34,422 nucleotides of DNA from assembly GCA_021791345.1 (NCBI GenBank), contig JAJYWT010000099.1, forward strand, positions 1-34,422. Reading direction: 5' to 3'. This DNA comes from a bacterium (lineage in GTDB: Bacteria; Chloroflexota; Dormibacteria; UBA8260; Bog-877). The position numbers were made by a program, and so were the translations under genes. Positions 1-8,727 of the stretch are shown here, one piece after another (the stretch's first letter is position 1; the number at the start of each line of letters is the position of its first letter). A model generated the notes under the pieces. The model was not told where the DNA came from. It worked only from the letters and a program-made list of their open reading frames with translations, and ran no database searches.

Positions 1-47
1 AGCCGGAGCTCTTCCCCGAGGACGAGCCGCAGGCTGTCAGCGCCTGA
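1..47 (+). CDS. 3' end of an unidentified upstream gene (partial)
   Basis: The third forward frame is open from the window edge to a TGA at 45-47 and would encode a tail ending PELFPEDEPQAVSA. An acidic, proline-containing tail is plausible for a real C-terminus, and no other frame ends in a more gene-like way before metE. Too little is present to name the product. That it is coding at all is an inference from frame and composition. Confidence 0.4.
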   Translation, partial: PELFPEDEPQAVSA

Positions 48-85
48 TCTCGACCCGGTGATTCCTCGCCGACCGCGTCGGTCGG

Positions 86-91
86 TAGACT
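86..91 (+). promoter_or_regulatory. Possible -10 element upstream of metE
   Basis: TAGACT fits a TAnnnT -10 hexamer. No good -35 is visible 17 bases upstream; TTCCTC at 62-67 is the nearest T-rich candidate. The same hexamer occurs in tandem upstream of maf. The assignment is weak. Confidence 0.25.
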
Positions 92-167
92 GGAAGGCTC
101 AGCCAGCACGATTCGTGGAGCCCTCGTGGGGGCGCCCACGGGTCGCTTTCAGGATCATCACTTGACC

Positions 168-2492
168 ATGTCTTCCACAACTTCGACTCGCATCGTCTCC
201 GCCAACCTCGGCTACCCGCGCATCGGCCGAAGCCGGGAGCTCAAGTGGATGCTGGAGGGGTACTGGTCCGGCAAGCTTGGACGCGAGGAGCTGGTCGAGC
301 GTGCCCGGGCCCTGCGGGCGGACCGTTGGCAGGAGCAGCGCTCCGCCGGCATTGACCACATCCCGAGCAACGACTTCTCGCTCTACGACCACGTGCTGGA
401 TCTCTCGCTGACCCTCGGAGTGGTTCCCGAGCGCTTCGAGGCGCTGCGCGGTGGTGATCCCCTGGACCTCATGTTCGCGATGGCCCGGGGTGCCAGCGTC
501 GGCGGCCGTGAGCTCGCGGCGCTGGAGATGACCAAGTGGTTCGACACCAACTATCACTATCTGGTGCCTGAGCTGGGGCCGCGCCAAGAGTTCTATCTGG
601 CTTCCCTCAAGCCGGTGGAGGAGTTCCAGGAGGCCCTCACTTTGGGTATGGAGACCAGACCGGTCCTGCTGGGGCCGGTCAGCTACCTGAGGCTGGCCAA
701 GGGGACCACGCCCGGCCTGTCGACCCTGTTGCTTCTCGACCAGCTGCTCCCGGTCTACGCGGACTTGCTCGGCCGGCTGCGGGCGGCGGGGGCGCACTGG
801 GTGCAACTGGATGAGCCGTGCCTGGCCCAGGACGCGCCGGTGGAGGTGCTGGAGGCGGTCGAGGATGCGTATTCGTACCTGCGCAGCCACGTCCCCGACC
901 TCAGGATGCTGGTCGCCTCCTACTTCGCCGGCCTGGGTGCGAACCTGCAGGCGGCGCTGATGCTTCCCATCGATGCCCTCCATCTGGACCTGGTGAGGGG
1001 GTCAGCCGACCTCGAGCCCGCGTTGGCGCTGGCACCCGACGCGATCTCGCTGTCGCTGGGGGTGGTGGACGGACGCAACGTTTGGACCCTCGATCCGGAT
1101 CCCGCCCTGCGCATGATCGAGCTGGCGGTGTCCAAGCTGGGGAGCGAGCGGGTCATGGTCGCGCCGTCCTGCTCGCTCATGCACGTGCCGGTGAGCCGCC
1201 GCGGCGAGGACCGGCTGGAGCCGGAGCTGCTCACCTGGCTCGCCTTTGCCAACGAGAAGCTGCGGGAGGTCGCCGCACTGGCCGACGGAGAGGGGGCCGT
1301 GGCGGCCCAGGAGCTCAGCCGACTGCGAGAGGTGGCCAGGTCCCGCACCTCCTCGACGCTGCGGCACGACTCCGCGGTCCAGCAGCGCCTGGCCGCGGTC
1401 ACTCCCGCCGATCTGAGCCGCCCCGGAGACCCCACCGAGCGCCGTCGGCGGGCCCGTTCCGAGCTGGGGCTGCCGCTGCTGCCGACCACCAGCATCGGGT
1501 CCTTCCCGCAGCGGGCCGAGCTGCGCCAGGCCAGGGCCAAGCTGCGCCGCGCGGAGATCGGGGAGGAGGAGTACGTCGGTGTGATTCGCGACGAGGTCCG
1601 GCGCGTGATCTCCTTTCAGGAGGAGGTCGGGCTGGACGTTCTGGTCCATGGCGAACCGGAGCGCAATGACATGGTGGAGTACTTCGCCGAGCAGTTGCGC
1701 GGGATCGCCACCTCCCAGGGCGGCTGGGTGCAATCCTACGGTTCGCGCTGCGCCAAGCCACCCGTCATATTCGGAGACGTCTCCCGCGACCGCCCGATGA
1801 CCGTGGGGTGGTCGACCTTCGCTCAGAGCCTCACGGCCAAGCCGGTCAAGGGGATGCTCACCGGTCCGGTGACGATCCTGCAGTGGTCCTTCCCGCGCGA
1901 GGACGTGCCCCGCGGTCAGACCAGCCTGCAGATCGCCCTGGCGCTGCGCGACGAGGTCAGTGACCTGGAGCGCGCCGGGATCCGCATCATTCAGATCGAC
2001 GAGCCCGCCCTTCGGGAGGCGATGCCGCTCAGGCGGGCGGACCAGCCCGCCTACTGGCGCTGGGCGATCGACAGCTTCCGGCTCACCGCGGCGGGCGCCG
2101 GCGAGCGGACCCTGATCCACACCCACATGTGCTATTCGGAGTTCGGCGACATCATCGAGTCCATCGCCGAGCTGGGGGCGGACGCGCTCTACATCGAGGC
2201 GGCCCGCTCCGGCATGGAACTGCTCTCCGCCTTCGCTGCGATCGGATACCCCAGTGAGGTCGGTCCCGGGCTCTATGACATCCACTCGCCGGTGGTCCCC
2301 ACCACCGACGAGATCGCGGAACGGTTGCGGGCGGCGGCCGCGGTCATCCCCGCGGAGCGCCTGTGGGCCAACCCCGACTGTGGCCTCAAGACCAGGCATT
2401 GGCGCGAGGTCGACCCAGCGCTCCGGCACCTGGTGGCAGCTGCGCGGCAGGTGGCGGGTGAGCTGGGGGCCGTCCCGGTCACCTCGGGCTGA
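168..2492 (+). CDS. metE: Cobalamin-independent methionine synthase
   Basis: This enzyme transfers the methyl group of 5-methyltetrahydropteroyl-triglutamate to homocysteine, the last step of methionine synthesis, in the cytoplasm. The protein is 774 residues, normal for the two-barrel MetE family. The N-terminal domain opens with NLGYPRIG, typical of the family. The C-terminal domain carries the zinc and homocysteine ligands: H653 and C655 in HTHMCYSEF, E677 in YIEAARS and C738 in NPDCGLKTR, each offset by 12 from the E. coli positions. I chose the ATG at 168 because family homology starts just after it; a GTG at 126 is in frame but would add 14 residues without family resemblance. The valS start follows 9 bases after the stop, so co-transcription is likely. 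I see no cobalamin or S-adenosylmethionine riboswitch in the 120 bases upstream. Confidence 0.96.
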   Translation: MSSTTSTRIVSANLGYPRIGRSRELKWMLEGYWSGKLGREELVERARALRADRWQEQRSAGIDHIPSNDFSLYDHVLDLSLTLGVVPERFEALRGGDPLDLMFAMARGASVGGRELAALEMTKWFDTNYHYLVPELGPRQEFYLASLKPVEEFQEALTLGMETRPVLLGPVSYLRLAKGTTPGLSTLLLLDQLLPVYADLLGRLRAAGAHWVQLDEPCLAQDAPVEVLEAVEDAYSYLRSHVPDLRMLVASYFAGLGANLQAALMLPIDALHLDLVRGSADLEPALALAPDAISLSLGVVDGRNVWTLDPDPALRMIELAVSKLGSERVMVAPSCSLMHVPVSRRGEDRLEPELLTWLAFANEKLREVAALADGEGAVAAQELSRLREVARSRTSSTLRHDSAVQQRLAAVTPADLSRPGDPTERRRRARSELGLPLLPTTSIGSFPQRAELRQARAKLRRAEIGEEEYVGVIRDEVRRVISFQEEVGLDVLVHGEPERNDMVEYFAEQLRGIATSQGGWVQSYGSRCAKPPVIFGDVSRDRPMTVGWSTFAQSLTAKPVKGMLTGPVTILQWSFPREDVPRGQTSLQIALALRDEVSDLERAGIRIIQIDEPALREAMPLRRADQPAYWRWAIDSFRLTAAGAGERTLIHTHMCYSEFGDIIESIAELGADALYIEAARSGMELLSAFAAIGYPSEVGPGLYDIHSPVVPTTDEIAERLRAAAAVIPAERLWANPDCGLKTRHWREVDPALRHLVAAARQVAGELGAVPVTSG

Positions 2493-2501
2493 CAAGATGG
2501 C

Positions 2502-5126
2502 GTGCTGGTGAAGGGGTCATTCGATCCGGCTGCGACCGAGGCTATCTGGCGGGGTCGCTGGGAAGAGCTGCACCTGGGTGAGGCCGACGTCGACAGTCCG
2601 CGCCCCTCGTTCTCCATAGCTCTGCCTCCGCCCAACATCACCGGGGCGCTTCACATGGGGCATGCGCTCAACGCGGTCATCCAGGACTCGCTGAGCCGGT
2701 TCCACCGGATGCTGGGTTATGAGGTCTGCTGGGTGCCGGGGACCGACCATGCCGCGATTGCCACTCAGAATGTGATCGAGCGCCAGCTCGCCCAGGAGGG
2801 GACCACCAAGGAGCAGCTGGGGAGGCAGGCGTTCAACGAGCGCGTGGACGGCTGGTATCGCACCTATCAGGGACGGATCGTCGAACAGCTGCGCCGGATG
2901 GGGGCCAGCTGTGATTGGAGCCGGGAGCGCTTCACCCTCGATGACGCCTACGTCCGCGTCATCCGCACCGCCTTCAAGGAGCTCTTCGACCAGGGCCTGA
3001 TCTATCGTGGCCCCCGCATCGTCAACTGGTGCCCGCGCTGCCACAGCGCCATCTCCGACGAGGAGGTGGAGTACCGCGAGCACCACGACACCTTCTACTT
3101 CGTGCGCTACCGCAGCCCCGACGGGGGCGGCGGGCTGGTGATCGCCACCACCCGCCCGGAGACGATCGTGGCCGATGTGGCGGTGGCGGTGGCGCCGGGC
3201 GACCCCCGTTACGCCGGGCTGGTGGGGCAGTCGGTGATCGAGCCCCTGACGGGCCGGGCCGTTCCGGTGATCGAGGATGAGGCGGTGGACCCCGACTTGG
3301 GCACCGGGGCGCTCAAGATCACCCCCGGCCATAGCCCCGAGGACTTTGAGGTCGGGCTGCGGCACCACCTCCCCACTCTCACCGTCATCTCCCTGGACGG
3401 CATCATGATGGTGCCCGAGCTGCCCGCCCTCGACGGGCTCGCCGTGGAGGACGCCCGCCAGGTGGCGGCTGACCTGCTGAGGCGCAGCGGGGCACTGGAG
3501 CGGGAGCAACCGCTGGTCCACCAGGTAGGTCACTGCGACCGCTGCGGCGCGGTGATCGAGCCCCTCATCACCCCGCAGTGGTGGGTGCGGGTCGCCGAGC
3601 TCGCGGGCCCCGCGATCGCGGTGGTGGAGGAGGATCAGCTGACGCTGCACCCGCCCCACTTCCGCCGCCAATACCTGGAGTGGATGCGCGGCCTCAAGGA
3701 TTGGTGCATCAGCCGCCAGATCTGGCTCGGGCATCGGATCCCGGTCTCCACCTGCGACCGGGGACACACCTTCGCCTGGATCGAGGAGCCGGAGTCCTGC
3801 CCCGAGTGCGGGAGCCGGGTTCTCACCGCCGACCCCGATGTGCTCGACACCTGGTTCTCGAGCGCGCTCTGGCCGTTTGCGATCCTGGGATGGCCCGAGC
3901 AGACCAAGGAGTTGAAGCGCTTCTATCCGACCAGTGTCCTCAGCACCGGCCGCGACATCCTCTGGCTCTGGGTGACGCGCATGGTGATGATGGGCCTGCG
4001 CTTCACCGGTGAGATCCCCTTCCGCGACGTCATCCTCCACGCGATCATCCTGGGCGCGGACGGGGCCCGCCAGTCGAAGTCCAAGGGGAACGTGGTCGAT
4101 CCGCTCGAGATGGTGGACCGCTACGGCGCGGATGCGCTCCGGGGGTGGGGCGCCACGGTGGCCATGGGAACCCAGGACTCCAAGTTCGACGAGTCGCGGC
4201 TGGATGGCTTCGCCAAGTTCGCCAACAAGCTCTGGAACATGGTCCGTCTGCTCCACCTGATCCACTTCCCGAGTGGGGAGGGCCGAATTCCCTGGGGCTC
4301 TCAACCCGAGGCCTCAGAGGTCACCATCGTCGACCGCTGGATCCTCTCGCGACTAGCCCACCTGGTCGAGGTCGTCACGACGGCGATGACGGAGTTCGAA
4401 CTGGGCACCGCCATCGAGGCGATTTACGCCTTCGCGTGGAGGGAGCTCGCCGACTGGTACCTGGAGCTGGCCAAGCCGCGGCTCCAGAGCCACGACCGGA
4501 GCGCGCTCTGGACGACCCGCATGGCCTTGGTCACGATGCTTGAGCTGCTGCATCCCATCATGCCGTTCATCACGGACGCGCTGGCCGAGCAGTTCGAGGA
4601 GATGCCCCCCACTTTGGACATGGCCCAGTGGCCGGTGGCATCTCCCGCCTGGCTGGATCCCCAGGCAGAGGCGGTGCTGGCGGAGTTCCAGCAACTCACC
4701 GGCGGTCTGCGCAGCTGGCTGCAGGATCTAGGGGCCGGGTTCGGGCGGCAGGCACCGCGGGTGCCGATCAGCCTCACCTCCACAGCGGACCCGGTGCTGG
4801 CGGAGCTCATCCGGCAATGCCTGCCCTTGCTGGTGCCGGTGGAGTGGGTCGACTCCCGGGTCGACGAGATGGATGGGGTGGCTCCGCTGGTGGTGGGCGG
4901 GACCACGGTCCGGCTCGCTTCCAGCGCCGCCTCTGCCAGCCCCCAGATCCGCACGCGGATGGAGCGCGAGCTGGACCAGCTGGGGCAGCTCAGGGCGCGG
5001 CTGGAGGCGCACCTCAGCGGACCCTTCGCCACCAACGCTCCGGAGGCCGTGGTGCAGCGAGAACGGGATCGGCTGGCAGAGGCTTCCCGCCGCGAGGCGG
5101 CCTTGCGCAGCTCGCTCGGAATCTGA
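2502..5126 (+). CDS. valS: Valyl-tRNA synthetase
   Basis: Class I synthetase that charges tRNA-Val. The protein is 874 residues, usual for bacterial ValRS. Visible in order: the ATP-binding HIGH motif as HMGH at residues 51-54 within PPPNITGALHMGHAL; Cys pairs around NWCPRCH and HCDRCG; the CP1 editing insertion with TTRPETI; the second ATP motif near residues 523-527; the anticodon-binding domain; and a charged C-terminal coiled-coil arm. The second motif reads RQSKS instead of KMSKS, with the second Lys kept and followed by KGN. The start is a GTG at 2502, and another GTG at 2508 is possible; neither has a strong ribosome binding site. The gene sits 9 bases after metE and 15 bases before a membrane-protein operon, so it may lead a long transcription unit. 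Confidence 0.96.
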   Translation: MLVKGSFDPAATEAIWRGRWEELHLGEADVDSPRPSFSIALPPPNITGALHMGHALNAVIQDSLSRFHRMLGYEVCWVPGTDHAAIATQNVIERQLAQEGTTKEQLGRQAFNERVDGWYRTYQGRIVEQLRRMGASCDWSRERFTLDDAYVRVIRTAFKELFDQGLIYRGPRIVNWCPRCHSAISDEEVEYREHHDTFYFVRYRSPDGGGGLVIATTRPETIVADVAVAVAPGDPRYAGLVGQSVIEPLTGRAVPVIEDEAVDPDLGTGALKITPGHSPEDFEVGLRHHLPTLTVISLDGIMMVPELPALDGLAVEDARQVAADLLRRSGALEREQPLVHQVGHCDRCGAVIEPLITPQWWVRVAELAGPAIAVVEEDQLTLHPPHFRRQYLEWMRGLKDWCISRQIWLGHRIPVSTCDRGHTFAWIEEPESCPECGSRVLTADPDVLDTWFSSALWPFAILGWPEQTKELKRFYPTSVLSTGRDILWLWVTRMVMMGLRFTGEIPFRDVILHAIILGADGARQSKSKGNVVDPLEMVDRYGADALRGWGATVAMGTQDSKFDESRLDGFAKFANKLWNMVRLLHLIHFPSGEGRIPWGSQPEASEVTIVDRWILSRLAHLVEVVTTAMTEFELGTAIEAIYAFAWRELADWYLELAKPRLQSHDRSALWTTRMALVTMLELLHPIMPFITDALAEQFEEMPPTLDMAQWPVASPAWLDPQAEAVLAEFQQLTGGLRSWLQDLGAGFGRQAPRVPISLTSTADPVLAELIRQCLPLLVPVEWVDSRVDEMDGVAPLVVGGTTVRLASSAASASPQIRTRMERELDQLGQLRARLEAHLSGPFATNAPEAVVQRERDRLAEASRREAALRSSLGI

Positions 5127-5141
5127 GTCGGGGACGGCGCC

Positions 5142-6878
5142 TTGCTGTCCCTGACTGATCTGCCCCTCACCCTGCTGCTGGTGCTCGCGGCGGCCACCTT
5201 CATGGCGGCGGCCAGCTCCAGGACCCTGTTTCCCAACCCCGGAGTGGTGGCGGGCTGGTCTGTCCGGATCGGGCTGTTGCTGGCGCTGGCGGTGGTGGCC
5301 GCGATGGTCGTGCAGGTGCAGCCCGCGGGGACCGTGGCTGTGACCCTGTGGCGGATCGACCCCGAGCTGCCGGTGACCCTTCAGTTCGGTATCGGGGGCC
5401 TTGGCATCGCCGCGGTCGCGCTCCTGGCCGCGTTGGTGGTCAGCTTTGCCGCCGCCGACCGGCGCCCGCTGGTGTACGCGGCGCTGGGCGTGGCGGCCCT
5501 GGGCTCGGTGATGGCCGCCCTGGCCGGGGACCTGGTCAGCCTGTTCGTGGGGCTGCAGCTCTCAGCGGCCGGCGGCATCGGGATCAGCTATGCTCGCTCG
5601 CCCCGACGTGCCAGCCATCGCATCCTCTGGGCGGGTGTGGCCGACCAGTCGGTCGCTCTGGTGTGGCTGGGAGCGGCGGTGGCTCTCTACCACAGCGCGG
5701 GCACCGTCCAGTTCAGCGACGTCCCGACCAGCTCCGTCAACTACGTTCTCGCGGCTCTCCTGCTCCTGCCGGCGCTGGTGCGGCTGGGCTCGGTGACACT
5801 GCTGCTGGGGGCGCCCGGCCAGCACCCTGGAGAGCGTGGGCTGGATGTGGCCGACTGGCTGGTGGTGGCGGCGGTGCCCACGGCGCTGGTGGTGCTGCTG
5901 CGCGACCTCCAGCTCAGTGGGGGGACGTGGCCGGCCCCCTCCTTCGGCACCATCCTGGATGCCCTCGGACTGGGGCTGGCGCTGGCGGTCTCGGCCCTGG
6001 TCTGGCGCGAGCACCGCTCCGCCGCCGCGTCCGCGGCACTGCTGCCGGCCGCGGCCAGCCTGATGCTGCTGGGGTTCGGCCTGGACTCCCCGGCGGGTGT
6101 CGAGCTCGCCGTCGCCGCCGCCCTCTTCCTGGAGGCGCTGGCCGGCTTCCTGCCCCGGGCCATCGGCCCTGCAACAGTGGTGCGTCCCGAATCCGCCCAC
6201 CCGGTCGGCACCGCCCTCTGGGTCGGCGTCATGGCGGCCGGCTCGCCCCTGTCTCTGGGCTTTGCCGCTGCTCTGTTGGGTCTGGCTCTGGGTCTCCGAT
6301 CCGGTGGCGGCACCGGCTTGATGCCAACCTTGGGTTATGCGGCCTGCCTGTTCCTGCTCTGCCTGATCATCCCCGCCTGCCTTCGCCGCCCACAGGCGCC
6401 CCCCTCCTGGCGCCTGTGGTTTCTCATCGTTCCGGGCGGGTTCTTGGTGGTCGGGGCGATCGCCGGCGGCTGGGTGCTGACGGGGCTCGGCGCTGCCCTG
6501 GCGTTCTCCGGCGCCAACGTGCCGGTCCCGGTGACCGCACCGGACCCCCTGCTGCTCCAGCTCCCGGGGATCCTCTTTCCCCAGGGGTATTTGGCGGTGC
6601 TGGCGGGACTCCTGTTGCTGGCCGTCCTGGCGTTCCGCTACGCCGCCGGCCTTCCGGTGATAGCCGGTGCGAGCGCCGAACCCGCACTGGTCGGCGGGGT
6701 CGCCCCACCCGGATGGGCTCGGCGGCTCGACTTCCAGGGGGTGCAGTCGGCGCTGAGCCGCGCCCGTCAGGTGGCGGAAACCGGGCTGGCGCTAGCCGAG
6801 CGCGAGCTCGCGGAGCGGCCGGTGTGGCTCTGGCTCACGACCGCGGCGGCGATCGCCTGGTTGATGGCCCAGCGATGA
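5142..6878 (+). CDS. NuoL/HyfB-like antiporter-type membrane subunit, degenerate
   Basis: A 578-residue, very hydrophobic protein with many membrane segments, starting at a TTG 15 bases after valS. Residues about 110-190 align by eye with the core of NuoL/MrpA-type antiporter subunits: GDLVSLFVGLQL corresponds to the family's NLLxxYLGWEG, and ALYHSAGTVQF to LYNELGTLNF. The channel Glu of the GWEG motif is Gln here (Q139), and the key Lys region (GKSAQ in NuoL) reads VRLGS (R214). I see no equivalent of the following conserved His. Known members translocate protons or sodium; this one looks unable to use the standard path. It overlaps the next gene by ATGA. The remote-family call is my reading and needs a profile search. 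No quinone- or iron-sulfur-binding partner is encoded nearby. Confidence 0.6.
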   Translation: MLSLTDLPLTLLLVLAAATFMAAASSRTLFPNPGVVAGWSVRIGLLLALAVVAAMVVQVQPAGTVAVTLWRIDPELPVTLQFGIGGLGIAAVALLAALVVSFAAADRRPLVYAALGVAALGSVMAALAGDLVSLFVGLQLSAAGGIGISYARSPRRASHRILWAGVADQSVALVWLGAAVALYHSAGTVQFSDVPTSSVNYVLAALLLLPALVRLGSVTLLLGAPGQHPGERGLDVADWLVVAAVPTALVVLLRDLQLSGGTWPAPSFGTILDALGLGLALAVSALVWREHRSAAASAALLPAAASLMLLGFGLDSPAGVELAVAAALFLEALAGFLPRAIGPATVVRPESAHPVGTALWVGVMAAGSPLSLGFAAALLGLALGLRSGGGTGLMPTLGYAACLFLLCLIIPACLRRPQAPPSWRLWFLIVPGGFLVVGAIAGGWVLTGLGAALAFSGANVPVPVTAPDPLLLQLPGILFPQGYLAVLAGLLLLAVLAFRYAAGLPVIAGASAEPALVGGVAPPGWARRLDFQGVQSALSRARQVAETGLALAERELAERPVWLWLTTAAAIAWLMAQR

Positions 6879-7483
6879 TCGAGGCGGCGCTGCTGGCCAC
6901 GGCGGGGTTTCTGGCGGTGGCGGTGATGCTGGTCAGCGTCGGCCCCACCGGCACCGCTCTCAGTGCACTCGCGCTCGGCCTGGGGATGGGTGGCCTGGCA
7001 TCCCTGACCAGCGGCGTCGCCGCCTTCCTGACCGTGAGCGGCCTCGGCGCACTGGCCTTCGTGCTCATCCTCTGGGGAGGTCACCTGCCGCGCCTGGCCA
7101 GTGCCGGATGGCTGCTTGGCCAGGCTCCGATCGTGGGCCGAGAGCGGGTGTTCGACGTCAGAAGCCTGCGGCTGTTGGCCGGCGTGGGCAGCCTGATGGC
7201 GGCCCGCCTGCTCTCCGGTCATCTCACGGCCGGCACCGTCTCGACCCAGGGGCCTGCGTTCGCCTGTCTGTTCGCGTGGGAGGCTGGAGTCATCCGGGCC
7301 GTCACCGGCAGGGGGCCGGCCGACCTGGCGCTGGGGGCGTTCAGCGCGGCGATCGGGACCAGCTCCTTCCTGCTCCTGAGCTCGGCTCATAACACCCTGG
7401 GGTGGGCCGCCCTGCTCACCGCCGTGCCGGCCGTGCCCCTGGTGGTCCTGGCGCGGTCCTCGCCGTGGGAGACCGGGTCTTGA
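6875..7483 (+). CDS. Multi-pass membrane protein, possibly HyfE/NuoK-like
   Basis: A 202-residue protein starting at an ATG that overlaps the previous stop, as ATGA. It is almost wholly hydrophobic, with perhaps six membrane segments: residues about 3-65 are continuously hydrophobic, a short polar loop (VGRERVFDVRSLR) follows, and then more segments. Its size and its place between two antiporter-like genes match HyfE (about 216 residues) in hydrogenase-4-type operons, but I see no diagnostic motif, so the family call rests on context. It is translationally coupled at both ends; the next gene starts within its stop codon. Another possibility is an unrelated membrane assembly factor. Confidence 0.5.
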   Translation: MIEAALLATAGFLAVAVMLVSVGPTGTALSALALGLGMGGLASLTSGVAAFLTVSGLGALAFVLILWGGHLPRLASAGWLLGQAPIVGRERVFDVRSLRLLAGVGSLMAARLLSGHLTAGTVSTQGPAFACLFAWEAGVIRAVTGRGPADLALGAFSAAIGTSSFLLLSSAHNTLGWAALLTAVPAVPLVVLARSSPWETGS

Positions 7484-8727
7484 TGGGGGCTCCCAAGTGG
7501 CCCGGCGGCGAGTCCGCCGCCCAGGCTCACCGGTCACGGGGCGGGCACTCCCGCTGGATCGCGACCGCGCTCTCCCTGGCGTTACTGCTCCTGGGAGCGG
7601 CACTGGCCGCGCACCTGCTCCGCTCCCCTGTCGCCTCGGCTCCCGGATGGGTCGGTGGGCTGGGGGTGCTGCGGGTCAGCCGAGTCGCCGGCGGGGTTTT
7701 GCTGGGGGCCGTTGCCGCGATGGCCCTGATCGCGCTGGTGGCGGGCAGTGACGCCCCCACCGCCGCCGGTCAGGCCCTGTTCCTGGCCCTGGCGGCGGCA
7801 GCGGCCGTGCTGGTCGCAACCGACTCGCCGGTGGTGGTGGCCTTCTTGGCCGGGGGGCTCAGCGCTGCTTTGTGGCTGCGCTGGCAGCGGGTCGTGGGGC
7901 CGCAGCTGGTGGTGCGGTCGGTGGCTCGCCAGGGGGTAATGGTCTTCAGCGCCTGGCTGGCCGCGGCCGCCCTCCTCCCCGGCGTCCGCACCGGTTCCTC
8001 CCCGCCGGCCCTGGTCGCGATCCTGCTGGCGCTCGGGCTGGTGGGCCTGATGGGGGTGATGCCCTTCTCCAGCTGGGTCTCTGCCGCCGTCCGCCTGGAT
8101 TCGCGCGAGATGCTCTACTGGCGGGTGCTCCTCCTGCCGGCCGGGGCCCTGCTGGAGGCCCGGGCGGTCGCGCTCAGCCCGGCTCTGGTCGCCACTCCGC
8201 TGCGCGAGCTGCTGATCGCCCTGGGTCTGGCAACCGCACTCTTCTGGGGCGGGTGGGCGCTGCTGGGCCCGGAGCGGGGACGATACCCCAGGGCGCTGGC
8301 CTGCGATGCGGGGCTGGTCTGCCTGGCGGTTGCCCTGGGCACGGTGGAGGGGCTGACCGCCGCCTTCATCCTGGTTGCGCTCCACTGGCTGGCGGGCGCC
8401 GTCCTCAGCGAACCACGGGGGCAGAGGTCGCGGCTGGTCGCCTGGGTGGGGCTCTCGGGTCTACCGCCGTTCGGGGGATTCTCGGGGAGGCTGCTGGTCG
8501 TTCTGGCGGCGGTCTCGGTCAGCCCGGTGCTGGCAGCCGTGGTGCTGCTGGTGGGAGGGCTCCAGTTGGGCGCCGCCACGGCCGGCATGCGTTCCAGCCT
8601 GAGGCCGGACCGGGCGCCGGTTGCCTGGGGCCCGGAGCTGCTCGGTCTGGCCGTGGGGCTGGTCGTCCTGGCGCTCGGGGTGGTCCCGGTGGCCGCCACC
8701 CAGGTGCTCTTGGGCTTCCGGCCTTGA
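7483..8727 (+). CDS. NuoN/HyfF-like antiporter-type membrane subunit, degenerate
   Basis: A 414-residue multi-pass membrane protein whose ATG overlaps the previous stop by one base (TGATG). I chose this start rather than an upstream in-frame codon because the first membrane segment begins at about residue 26. The clearest family sign is LSGLPPFGGFSGR (residues about 325-336), matching the SLAGIPPTAGFIGK motif of NuoN/NuoM-type subunits. GLVGLMGVMPFSSWV matches the GLxFKxxxxPFHxW region, but without its Lys. The Glu that normally follows the DLLxFFVALE-type segment also seems absent (SPVVVAFLAGGLSAALW). So the fold looks kept while the proton-path residues are lost. It is probably a membrane-arm partner of the proteins on either side. 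Confidence 0.6.
   Translation: MGAPKWPGGESAAQAHRSRGGHSRWIATALSLALLLLGAALAAHLLRSPVASAPGWVGGLGVLRVSRVAGGVLLGAVAAMALIALVAGSDAPTAAGQALFLALAAAAAVLVATDSPVVVAFLAGGLSAALWLRWQRVVGPQLVVRSVARQGVMVFSAWLAAAALLPGVRTGSSPPALVAILLALGLVGLMGVMPFSSWVSAAVRLDSREMLYWRVLLLPAGALLEARAVALSPALVATPLRELLIALGLATALFWGGWALLGPERGRYPRALACDAGLVCLAVALGTVEGLTAAFILVALHWLAGAVLSEPRGQRSRLVAWVGLSGLPPFGGFSGRLLVVLAAVSVSPVLAAVVLLVGGLQLGAATAGMRSSLRPDRAPVAWGPELLGLAVGLVVLALGVVPVAATQVLLGFRP

Noticed and set aside
48..167. A cobalamin or SAM riboswitch before metE
   Set aside because: The region is short and I see no B12-box or SAM-box core motif; only a possible -10 hexamer is present.
5348..6874. Long forward frame overlapping the first membrane gene and continuous with the second
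   Set aside because: Its first 509 codons read as Arg/Gly/Pro-rich sequence without hydrophobic segments; only the part from ATG 6875 is a believable protein.
7872..8723. Forward frame upstream of the last membrane gene, in the same frame
   Set aside because: The upstream part is a low-complexity shadow of the NuoN-like gene; the real product starts at the TTG at 8724.
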